From positions 436,501 through 500,500 of the forward strand of contig CM073325.1 of the NCBI GenBank assembly GCA_037043015.1: a stretch of 64,000 nt of DNA. The letters are read 5' to 3'. The translations under genes and the position numbers were made by a program. Shown here one piece after another: positions 1 through 10,865 of the stretch; position 1 is the first letter of the stretch; every line of letters starts with the position of its first letter. The stretch comes from Bryum argenteum. Taxonomy: Eukaryota > Streptophyta > Bryopsida > Bryales > Bryaceae. The notes under the pieces are model-generated. The model saw only the letters and a program-made list of their open reading frames with translations. It had not been told where the DNA came from and searched no databases.

Positions 1-2848
1 TTTATAATCTCAATTGATATATTTATTATTTTCTTATTTTTATTTTATTTTATATTTGAAACTTTTCCTCAAATGTATTTGACTTGCAAAAATAGAATAA
101 GTTTATAGTACCATATAGTTAATTCCAAATTGGGGTGTATCACATCGTTGGTAGAAATGTGAACTATTTGAAGGCAATAGACATGGTATGATTTTACTAA
201 GAATACACAATAATTTTGCATAATTAGACATTTCTACATGAAAAGAGATGACTACTTTTCATTATTATGTGAGCTTCTTGTTGATTAGCATTTGATGATA
301 GCTTGCAAGTTGCAATTTAATTGTAGCTTGAAAGCCCAAATTCGTTCATGAGAAGTAATGATCATACATTTTGGGACTCGTAATATTGAACAATATACAC
401 GTATTGACGATTCTTATATTTCAAGAGCACACACCATTTGCTAAACTCACTTATAGAAATGAAATATTTCGTTAATATGGTATATGAAGATATACTTAAT
501 AAAGTATTTGACTTACCACAGCATCATACATCTTGAGCCAATCTTCTTTGGAGTATCTCAATGTTAAATCTTCCAAGAACATAGCTTGCACAAAGGGTAG
601 AATTTTAACCGGTATTTGACTTGCACAAAGTCGCCTGCTAGAGCGCTTCCAAATTTGTAATTGATGGATTCAAGACTATACTTTAGTTGCAGCCTGTATC
701 ACAAACATATAGATAATGCAAAAAAATTCTAGTATATCGAGGAATTTTTAAAAATTTAGATGCTTTATTATTAGAAACATTTAAAGTAATAAGATGTTTA
801 GCCAACGTACCGAAACTCACTCCATTGAAGTTCATCTAGTCTAAAAACAGCTAAGTACACTAATACTTTGTATAGCAGATAATCCTCTTGGCTAAGCATT
901 GTGGCTTTCACTATGTAGAAATGCTTGATAAATGAATTTATCAACTTATAATATCTACAACATCCAAATAGAACCTGTACACTTTATATTAATAAAAATA
1001 CACCTTCGATTAAAATTACTCTTTTATATGAAGATTTTTTCAAGAATCAAACATTATAAAGTGAAATCTTAGATAATTTCATATTGGGAACTCTCCTTTT
1101 TATTAGATGATTGTAAATATATGTCTATCTAGTTAGATCTTGAAATTTACCGCTTTGTAATAGAGGTTGTAGGGTCAAAATTCCATGTTTTTGTGGTATT
1201 TATAATCATAGTCTCTAAACATGGTGGGGTAGAAGGGGTTTGTTGATCAATCACAAGCCAAACCACTAAACTCTATTCGCCTGATTTATAGAACATTCAC
1301 TCAATATGGACTACTTTCAATGGAAGGTATTTTGTTTTTGATTGTAACGTATTTTGGGTACTTAATTGTGAGATCTTGTCCTTAGCTTAGATATATTTGT
1401 GTGGACCAAATCTTGGATTCAAATTCCTCACTATTCGTAACATCAAATTATTCAAAGCTATAAATTTTGAGCAGATAGTGGTGTGATTGCAGTCCACGAG
1501 GACACATTATGTCCTTTGTCTACCGTAGCTTCTAAACGTTTGGAATGTCATACTTTGACATTTTCTTTTGAAATAATTTTTTTGAAGAAGTTCTACAACC
1601 AAAGTCTACTTTGAATGAAATTGTTGAGTTAGATTCCAAATCAAATTTTCTTTTGTAGGAAAATTTTGTAAATCTATCCAAAATTGTATGAGTTTATTAG
1701 CATCCATTTTTGTGCATGCAGCTCTTGCCTCAAGGTTTTGGGGTAGGGCAAAGGTTCAAAACAAGGAATTAAGATATTGGAGTTCATACTTTGATTTTTG
1801 CTGCCCTACGAAATATCATGATTTTATGAATATATCATGTTTTTGACTATCAATGATAATAATCGGCTGCCAAATGGGTGGTCGCCAATGACCATGGTAA
1901 TTTTGAGTAAAAGACCATGATATCTATGTGGCTGCTACATTGATACATTATGGTCTTGCAATCTATGAGGCCTCATGGCTCAAAATTTGTTCTACATAGT
2001 CTATAGTTTGTTACAAGATTGTACGGTTGAAATCTAAATTGCTTACCATCCTTTACATATGTGACATATTAAAAAAGATAGTGGTTTCTGATTAAAAATA
2101 AACAAGGACATTTAGGGGTTAGGGGTTAGGCCCTTGTAAGAATCAAATAACAATTTTCTCTTATGCATAAATTATATTAATTAAGGATGATAGAAAAGGG
2201 TATTTTTTACACGCGCAATAAAATTATTCTTGTTGTGTTTCATATGATTGGTGGTCATAGGACCAAATTCAAACCTATAAACATAAGTGAATTACATAAT
2301 GCTTTTGCAAGAGAATTTGTAAAGGAAGTTGTGGTATATTGGTCATATGGAAAATGTACCCAAGAGGGATCATTAGGCTTGTGGCGTTGGTGACTGACTT
2401 ATCGGGAATAAATCAACTATGAATAATGAATATGGCTAGCAACGCTAATAAAGAGATGGCATTCCTTTTTTTCGGCTTCACAAGGAAGTGGAACGTTCAA
2501 GAGAGGGGGCATAGAGTACGGCATGCAAATGAAATAGAAGAGAGGAAGTAGAAACTGACCTGTTTGACGAGAATGATGTCATAGGGATGTACAACATTGT
2601 AGAGAGGCAAGAAAACATCAGCATAAACATCAGGAGTTTCTCCAGGAGCAGCTTGCTTCTCATAACTTCCAATGATCTTCTTGCAAGCCTCAATGAGCTC
2701 ACCTGCACAAGTTTGGAGGATTCCACATCACACTTCTCATCATTCTAATTGGAGTAGGAACATATTCATAGACGTTCCCTCGAAAGGGCGATGGGAACTG
2801 TATGTACATTACCTCTGTGTGTATACGATTCTAGTATTAAAACATTGA
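1..2848. other. AT-rich intergenic DNA, no gene seen
   Basis: No frame carries a recognisable protein. The short open frames lack domain similarity, codon bias and splice context. A dispersed repeat copy lies near the right end, and a run of TTAGGGGTTAGGGG-type sequence occurs near 2112. It resembles the AACCCCTAA motif scattered through the first 16 kb rather than telomere repeat. Confidence 0.6.
1948..2036. repeat. Dispersed non-coding repeat, copy A
   Basis: The phrase 'tggtcttgcaatctatgagg' and the following 'cctcatggctcaaaattt ... acaagattgtacggttga' recur in diverged form near 9708-9795 and 16103-16204. The three copies differ by scattered substitutions, so this is an old interspersed family and not a recent duplication. 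No coding capacity is seen. Confidence 0.6.
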
Positions 2849-3153
2849 GATCTAGGATTTTTATGTTTATGTTTTTTCTTTCCTGAATCTTCTCAAAATT
2901 CACAAAGATGAAGATACCTACTCACTGCTCACAAGTTCCCGAATCCGATTACAATCGAGGTATTGTACATCTTACCAAATCGTTGCTTTTGACCTTCTTC
3001 TTAAAAAAAAAAAGAACCACATGAAGGTTCAAAAAGCCAAATGAGTGTCTAAAAATTTGCATAAGCATGCTCGACTTGGTTGTCTACATGGAAAAAAATA
3101 TGAGCAAGATGTTTGAGGTACTAATCATCAAGGTTTCTTTTGCAAGTAGACTA
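2849..3153 (+). repeat. ~305-bp direct repeat, copy 1
   Basis: Starts at 'gatctaggattttt' and runs to 'caaggtttcttttgca..agtagacta'. A second copy in the same orientation lies at 10301-10621, about 7.45 kb downstream. It matches by eye at most positions with small indels, mostly in A-runs. Neither copy encodes a protein. It is probably a non-autonomous element fragment or a segmental duplicate. Confidence 0.8.
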
Positions 3154-5127
3154 TGTTTGGTGAAAAAAGCTTTGAATCAACTTTGAAATCAACTTTGAAT
3201 TTTATGATCTTAAAAATGGAAAAGACCGAGCAATTGAAATTTCAACCATTACCTCAAATGGTAGTTCTCTTCAAGATCTTAGAGGTAAAAAATTTCAAAA
3301 AAATCACAAAAAAGTTTCTCGTATCCGAGAGTCTACAAGGTGGTAGAAAATCGCAGTATCGGAGTTTGGAGCTTCCGAAACACCATAGTCTTTGAGGGGT
3401 TAACAACAACGAATAGAACACCAACTATGAAGATGCAACAAGTATTCTAAAGTAGTGAGTGATGAGGAAGTAGGAATGTCTAGCTATGAAAAACATGAAT
3501 TGTTTCGTGTAGATTCCAACCTGGAGAAAAGCTTCTGGCTTGATGTCGCCAAGCCTTAGCTCGGACGGCTGCTTCATTGGAGGCGCAATGGTCACACGGA
3601 GAAACCTTGATTGTGCTCTCTCGCCAATTTGCAGGTCCCAGATTTTTGAGAGTTGTCTTTCGATGATTCAGCCTTGATATTGGAGTATATCTGAATCATA
3701 GTAAGCCGAAATTGTGCAACTTCAGTAGCATGAATTGAACCTTTTTATGCTAAATATATTGAGATATATATTTCTTGGAATATATATATTCATATTTGAG
3801 CTTAAAACGTGAATAAAGACAAACTTAGGTCCGTCTCATCCGCCATTCCAACATGAAAAAGAATATTAAGTAAATAATATGGCACTACAAGCTAACTAGC
3901 CGCGCTCATGTAGCAATGTAATGAATAATGAATACTCAACCACAACAAATATATATATCTACCACTTAATATAGTTTATTCGTGATTTACCTTCCTTTGG
4001 CCTTGATAAGACTTGTTTGTCTTGGCATATGATGAGCACACACGACATACCCTCCATGACCAGTTTTGCCCATTCTCCTTAATAGTATTCTCTTGATTGA
4101 CTTTATTGATACTTTGTAACCTCCTTAAGTTTGTTTTGAGTATTAGAAGTCCTTGACGATTCTCTTATGTTCATTCACAAGCTTTGAGAGAAGTCATTTT
4201 TGTAATACAATTCGAAATTAACATTTGAGTTTTTTGTAATTGTAATTTTTGAGTGTAGGGAATTGATGGAGAACATAAATCTAACTACTATACCGGAGCA
4301 AGGCATTACCTAATATTGGACAAAGTGATATTTCACGAACATTCTTTGATAAGTGCAAACACTTTGTGTACAATGTGAAGTTCAAGAAAATCAACTATTT
4401 ATATCATATTGAATAAGGTCAAGCATTAGCATGTCATTTGTAGCAAATCAAAGAGACTCATGTGTATGTGCTGAGCTTCATGTTTCGAAGATTGATTCAA
4501 AGATTGTTTCAAAGATGAGTGCATTGAAAGAGAATTGATAACGTGTATTCATATAGTTTTGCTTGAAGAGGTGATTGAAAATTTGAAAATTTGACAACAA
4601 TGTTTTATCCTCATATGTGTAGATATAATTTTATATACCAACCTAAAACTTGTAAAAAGATAGTATGAACAAATGATATTAAAAAGAACAAAGAAAAATA
4701 ATCCAAACGAACACTACACGTAGCCCATCATATCCAGCGATGACGCAATACACAGAGCGCTAACACAATCTCAGAAAAAAAAAAAAAAATTCGTTAAAAC
4801 AGTTCAATGACCTAATTTTAAATGATTGTAGAGAAATTTCGGAAAGTGCAAGGAAGTGAATTGCAGTCCAGAACTCCAGATTGTATTAACCCTACAAGTT
4901 CAGGAAAGCCATAACAGCTTTCTGCGATTTTGAGCAGCCTAGATGAAGGTGTTAAAATTGATATTTTGCTTAACCCCTAAAAATCCAAGCGTTTTCTCGA
5001 CCTCCAAAACCAAAAACTGCCATTTTTCACCTTTGTTGGGAGATGGGGAAATGGAGAATTTTTTTTCTTTTCTTTTCTGGTTTTAGACTTTGAACCGTAA
5101 GATCTTGTACCTAACTTGTATACGAAG
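3154..5127. other. Intergenic, no gene seen
   Basis: AT-rich sequence with short random open frames only. At 4945-5030 there is another diverged copy of a dispersed unit ('agcctagatgaaggtgtta ... cttaacccctaa'), which recurs near 10065-10100. Confidence 0.55.
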
Positions 5128-5757
5128 GACTACCGTAGTAGGAAGGCAGGGTCGGCACTTTTGTGTCGAATAATTAATTAAAGTTCAAAAAATAGGGGTC
5201 GGCACATTCAAAAACAATTCTTGGAAATTCGGCTTCTAAAAGCCACTGTTTATTTTCTTCCGGCGGATGTTCATGAAGTGATAATAGTAATAAATCTCCT
5301 TGCTATTTCACTTAAGAAAAGTTGTGTCAGGGGTGCATGCATTACTTTAAGCAATTCATAAAGCTCAATCCTTCTGACATGCCTGATTTCCGACATTTGA
5401 TTGAGCTTTTTATATATGGAATTGAGCTTTTTATATATGGAATTGAGCTTTTTATATATGGAATTGAGCTTTTTATATATGGAATTGAGCTTTTTATATA
5501 TGGAATTGAGCTTTTTATATATGAAATTTCTGACATGCCCACTCACAGAGTCACAATATGATAGTACCCTCCTTAATTGGGGGCAATTTAATTTTAGTGT
5601 AAATTTTGTCTTGATTGTCATTCTTTCATTTATTTTCGGCTTTTTGTTGCCTTAATTTTTGTTGATTCCGACAAAATACCTAGATAATTTATTTATTTTT
5701 TCAACAATTTTTTAGCGAATTATTTTTTGCCGACCCTGCCTTCCTACTACGGTAGTC
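5128..5757. mobile_element. 630-bp inverted-repeat element (MITE-like)
   Basis: A 30-bp sequence beginning 'gactaccgtagtaggaaggc' at 5128-5157 is repeated as its exact reverse complement at 5728-5757. The interior is AT-rich, non-coding, and holds a six-copy 21-bp tandem array. Size and structure fit a miniature inverted-repeat DNA transposon. I could not identify a convincing target-site duplication (flanks 'cgaag' and 'aaaat'), so the superfamily is open. The outer part of the repeat is itself nearly palindromic (ACTACcGTAGT). Confidence 0.75.
5401..5526 (+). repeat. 21-bp tandem repeat, six copies
   Basis: The unit 'ttgagctttttatatatgga' plus one base starts at 5401, 5422, 5443, 5464, 5485 and 5506. 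Only the last copy varies. Because 21 is divisible by three, all frames stay open and give artefactual repeat peptides. I do not regard these as genes. The array lies inside the 5128-5757 element. Confidence 0.95.
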
Positions 5758-7444
5758 AAAATTTCAACCGTTGGATGTTTGTCATTTGTGAGATCGTAAC
5801 AATCAAAGTTTGTCCAACACTTTTTTTTGCCGCTGCGTGAGAGGCATTGTCTAAATGGTGCCAAGTGCAACTTGATGATTGTTACTCCAAACATTTTTCC
5901 CTCATTTTTTTCATGTAGGTAATCAAGTTGGGTACACTCATGCAAAATTTTAGAAACCAATTCCACTTTTTGACCTTAATGTAAATTATTTCATGAAAGA
6001 AGGTCTAAAAACAACAATATAGTAAAACAAGCACCACATATGATATATTTAGTTTGAGAAAAATCTAGACGGTGAGTAGGTGCATTTATGAGAATGTGAA
6101 TTTTGAAAAAAAAAATTTGGAAAAATTCCAAAATCTCAAATTTTGGCAATTTTTGAAAGAAAAAATTGTAAAATTACTAGAAATTGCGAAGATTGTTTTT
6201 GAAAGTTTTGGAGGCTGCCCTTGTAAAATTGGTAAACTTTTTGACTTTGGATACTTTGGAATTTGAATAGTAATTTGGTAATGAACATATTTCAAAAAAA
6301 AAAAAAAAAAAAAAAAAACTTAAAAAGAATTTATTTTAAAGTGCCCGTTTTGGACTTGAAACCTAAAATTTCTTTATGAAGGTTATAAAATTGAAAATTG
6401 GCTTTGCAAATTTTACCACATACACATTACACTATGGGGAGTGTCCAGTAAAAATCTTAGGCAAAAATATCAATTTAATTGCTTAAAATGAGCTGCCCGA
6501 AATCTCAAAAAACCGAATCGGTTTTCGTGGATTTTTAGGGGTTAAGATTTTAACTGGATGTATCCTATACTACAAGTTGCGTATGTGAGAATTGTTATGG
6601 TCATATCCAAAGTAAGAAATTTTTAATGCAAAATTTTAATTTTCAAGTTGAAAAGGGCGATTTGGGCAGGTCTAAACTTAGTCCTTTGTTTAAAAAATTT
6701 TAAATATATTTCTAACGATACTACTACTCAAATTTTAAAAATTCCAAGTTGAAGCTCTTACCAATTTTACAAAAGGAGCCTCCAAAATTTACAAGGGCAA
6801 GCTTCAGCATTTGCAAAAAAATTTGAGACATCAACTTTGAATATTAGGATCTCACAAAGGTTAAGATTCAAGGGTTAAATTTGACATGGTGTTAGTGCAA
6901 GTAGTCATCATAAAGAACTTACGCTTGGAAATTCCAGAAAAGATTTAAAAACTCTTGAATCATACCTCAACTTGCACAAAGTGGTCAAAAATCACAATTT
7001 TTTGGTTTTGAAGGCTTTTAGCACGCTTGGGCCTTCCTTTTACTCAAGAAGTAAATCAAATCTAGGAGTAGAATGGGCTTCAGGAGGCCCATGGAGGCCC
7101 ATGGAGGCCCATGATGGTCTTGGAGTCACATTCATGGGTTCTAGGGGCATAGACCTTCCACTTATAGTGTAGGTTTTCTAAGGGGCCCAAGGCTAGGGGT
7201 TCCATGGATACGAGTTCCATAGGGATAAGGTTTTACAAAGATAGGATCCCATGCTAAGAGGGTTGAAGGGTAATATCATAGAGGATGAGGGATGATAATA
7301 CTAAGACAAGAAAATGTAATATCCCAAAGGTGAGATGTGGCACTATCTCCCAAAATCTCAGTAACGCCCATGGAATGCGGGTCGCAAAGCACGCCTGAAA
7401 ATGCGGAGAAGAGGGGGTCCAACTGGAGGGGTCTTGGAGGCAGA
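5758..7444. other. Intergenic, no gene seen
   Basis: AT-rich DNA with a poly(A) run at about 6294-6319. A three-copy 'aggcccatgg' tandem lies at about 7083-7112. No supported coding region. Confidence 0.55.
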
Positions 7445-7556
7445 GGGTCTTGGGGGCGGGGGGTCTTGGGGGCGGGGGGTCTTGGGGGCGGGGGGTCTTG
7501 GGGGCGGGGGGTCTTGGGGGCGGGGGGTCTTGGGGGCGGGGGGTCTTGGGGGAGCG
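7445..7556 (+). repeat. 16-bp G-rich minisatellite, G-quadruplex-prone
   Basis: The 16-bp unit 'gggtcttgggggcggg' repeats perfectly six times from 7445, with a seventh partial copy ending about 7556 and degenerate units before it. Each unit supplies two runs of at least five G on the plus strand, so several overlapping four-run G-quadruplexes are possible. Gly-rich and Pro-rich open frames over it are products of the repeat and not genes. Confidence 0.95.
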
Positions 7557-10300
7557 GATTTACCCCATATCGTTTGTAACTGTTTCCTCCCCTAAGAAAG
7601 TACAAGAGGGCTGAGGGTTGTACCCAAAGAATAAAATGTTAATATTAAGTACACCTATGGGGTCCATGTGGAACCTCCTCAAGGGGGTCCATGTGACAAG
7701 AAAAGCCCTAGTTTAATTAATTAATGTTGTTGCATAGTGAAGGTCACTATGGAGCAACATCTCAAGAATGTGGCACTATAATGTTTTTGTAGAATAACAT
7801 CATATAGAAAATGTGAGTGTGTGGGGGTACACATGTTGGTTCCACTTGGTATCGAGCTAGTTGAATATGAAATACACCTGTTTTAACCCTCAAAATTACT
7901 ATTTTTACCCATACTCCGTTATCAAAAAGGCTAGGGGGTAAGTATAACAACTTTAAACTCCTTGAAAACTTCATATTCCCTTGTTGTCACTAGTTATGTT
8001 GAGTTGGAATTTATCTCCTCTATCTAATACTTCCTAAGTCCAGTTGTAATGCTCTTATCCAATATTAGCAAGGTAGTGTAAGAACCCTACAACTCAACCT
8101 CCCCACCATGAACAAGTATCTGGTGCAAATTTAATCGATACAATGTGCAATATTTTTAAGGATACAACCTTTAAAGTCCCTATAAATCAAAATTGAGTAC
8201 CTTCTGTTCAACATACTTAACCCCTCGAGGTTCATAGCATGTTTTGAGCCTTCAAAACCAATAACGGCAAGTTTTTAACACTTTCTGCAAGTTGAGGTTA
8301 ATTCAATATTTACTACTTTTTTGTATTTCCAACCGTAAGATTTTCAAATAATCACTTGCACTAACATCAAGTTAAATTTCAACTTCTTGATCTTTAAAAT
8401 TTTGAAGATCGTAATGTTCAAAGTTGATGCATAAGTTTTTATGCAAAACTTCAAAGCTTGCTTTTGTACATTTTGAAGGTTGCCCATGTAAATTTGGTAA
8501 GAGCTTGGACTTGGATTTCTTGGATTTTTGAGTAATAATATTATTCTAAAAATATTTCCATGTACAAAAAATAAATAATAAACACTTGATAAAAAAAGTA
8601 AAAAATACTACCTTATTTGGGATTTAGTTTTTATTTTTTATTTTTTAAAATATTCTAATTTGGAAATTGACTTTGCAGATTCTCACACATACTGTATACA
8701 CCTTGTCGTATAGGCAACATCATGTACAAATCTCAGGCAATAGAATTAGTATTAATGCCTAAAATTTAGGGCCCAATCGAGCTTAGTTTGTGTGATAAAA
8801 ATTGTAGACCCATACAAGAAATTATGCATTTATGGCATGCATTTTAGTAAAAGTTGCTCTTGTTTTTGGGTTTTCAAAGATGAGGCACGTTTGCCATTGC
8901 AAGCCAATTATGTAAAATTCAACTCATTTTTTTATGAATTTTTTATAAATAGTAAGATCTCAAGATGAAATCCAACAAATTTATAGTTGGAAGATTCTTG
9001 ATCTTAATAATTTAGGTAATGGATTTGCAATGATGTATCTACAATGAATTTTTCCAAGAATATACATGGTTCTTGAGAAGCTTTTTCTCCTTAACCCCTA
9101 ACTTTCCTTAAAACCCGAAACGGGTTTTGGAGGTTCCCGCAGGAGAAAAACTCAACCAACTTTGACCACTATAATCTCACAAATGAGGAAGAATGGACGG
9201 TTCAAATTTGGTATGCGAGAAGAATGTCAAGTGAATTTTGAGATCTTACGGTTGAATCTTTCGAATAATGCTTAGATTGAGATTTTTTGAGCTTAATCTA
9301 GAGGAAGGTCAAATTTTGTGACTTAGACCATTTTGCAACAAGGAAATTTAGGGGTTAATCCATGGTTGAATTTCAAATTTGTTTGTTGAGTTGGACTTGA
9401 ATATGATTCTAGTTAGAGTGGTAGAAACCTTAAAGTCATCAAAATGTATGGAAGAAATGGCATGCATTTCAATGCAAGGGGTCTAATTTTAGGTTTATTC
9501 CCTTTGAGATTTTTGGGGGACTTTTCAACATTGCAAGGCTATTAGTTGAATCAAGTAGTTATGTTGATGATTTTTATGGGCAAAGGTGTTAATGAGATGA
9601 AGGTAAATATCTTTATAGTTGGTCATTTTTCCATTGAAGTAAGTCTATTGGTAACATTTTCACTTCAAAGTGAAAATGCTGAGCTTTAGTGAATTTTTTT
9701 GAATACTAATACGATATGATCTTGCAATCTACAAGGCCTCATGACTCAAATTTTGACATAGTGTACAATATGTTCAATAAAAGATTGTGTGGTTGAGCTT
9801 TGAGAAAGGTAAGCTTATTTTCAATTATTACACGTTTCTTAGGATTGTGTTTTTTCTTACTACAAATGAGTCAAAAAGTTTAGGGATCAATAAAAAATCA
9901 ATGACTATAAACTCTTATGAGGAATTGCAAAGGGTATGAAAGTCAATATGTAATATTTGTGTGCTGCACATAACAAATTACTATTTTTAAAATTTTCCTA
10001 TATTGTTTTAACCCCTAAGTGACCCAAGCCTCTAATTTGGTTGGTTTGTCAATTTAGGTAGCCTAGATGAAGGTGTTAGAATCAACATATTTGCCTGAGA
10101 TTGTTATGTGCTCCCCATACTACAAGGTGTATGTAGGAAAAATTACAAAGTCATACTCCACTCCAAGTGACCCAAGTTGAAACTTTTACCATTTCTATAA
10201 GGCGGGCCTTCAAAACTTAAAAGTGCTAGTTTCAAAGTTTTCCTTAAAATTTCATGTTTTCTTTTTCTTTTTCTTTCTTTCAAAGTTTGTGAAACGTTAG
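7557..10300. other. Intergenic, dispersed repeats, no gene
   Basis: AT-rich. Contains diverged copies of a repeat family at about 8765-8910 and 9455-9800 and several AACCCCTAA motifs. No coding region is supported on either strand. Confidence 0.55.
9455..9800 (+). repeat. Dispersed repeat, copy B
   Basis: The block 'aatggcatgcatttcaatg' through 'cattttcacttcaaagtgaaaatg' to 'cttgcaatctacaaggcctc' is paralleled at 15845-16205 in the same order and orientation. It contains a 24-bp near-perfect palindrome at 9655-9678. Non-coding. Confidence 0.7.
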
Positions 10301-10621
10301 GATCTAGGATTTTCATGTTCTTTTATGTTCTTTTTAAAATAATAAAAAAATTATTCTCAAAATTTACAAACCCATGAAGATACCTACTCACAGTTCACAA
10401 TTTTCTCAATCTGATTACAATTGAGGTATTGTACATCTTATCAAATCGTTGTTTTTGACATTCTTTTTAAAAAAAGCAAACCGCATGGAGGTTCAAAAAG
10501 CCAAATGAGTTTCTAATAATTTGCATAAGCATGCTCAACTTGGTTGCCTACATGGAAAAAAAGATGAGCAAGATGTTTGAGGTACTAATCATCAAGGTTT
10601 CTTTTGCACAAAGTAGACTAA
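10301..10621 (+). repeat. ~320-bp direct repeat, copy 2
   Basis: Second copy of the 2849-3153 repeat, beginning 'gatctaggattttcatg' and ending 'aaagtagacta'. It is slightly longer because of A-rich insertions near 10335. Its right flank runs into the GGTAGGTTGGT-rich segment; copy 1 does not. Confidence 0.8.
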
Positions 10622-10661
10622 ACCTCAACTTTGTTATGATGGCACTATGATGCAAAAAACA

Positions 10662-10760
10662 CAAAAGAAGGTAGGTAGGTTGGTAAGTTCGTAGGTTGGT
10701 AAGTTTGTATGATGGTAGGTCGGTATGTTAGTAGGTTGGTACATTGGTAGGTAGGAAGTA
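10662..10760 (+). repeat. GTAGGTTGGTAAG-type degenerate tandem repeat
   Basis: Imperfect units 'gtaggttggtaagtt' recur with variants such as 'gatggtaggtcggtatgtta'. A shorter similar tract is at about 60375-60432. It is a simple-sequence tract with no coding support. Confidence 0.65.
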
Positions 10761-10783
10761 TCGCCAGATGACGGACTCAATTT

Positions 10784-10788
<5 letters not shown>

Positions 10789-10864
<76 letters not shown>
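10789..10864. repeat. (TA)n microsatellite
   Basis: Uninterrupted TA dinucleotide run of about 76 bp, self-complementary and therefore prone to slippage and to cruciform extrusion. Confidence 0.98.

Positions 10865-10865
<1 letters not shown>

Noticed and set aside
2110-2132. Telomere-like TTTAGGGGTTAGGGGTTAGG
   Set aside because: Does not match the plant TTTAGGG array, only two units, and the related AACCCCTAA motif is dispersed through the repeats of the first 16 kb.
7276-7605. Pro-rich (minus) and Gly-rich (plus) proteins
   Set aside because: Direct translation of the 16-bp minisatellite in different frames.
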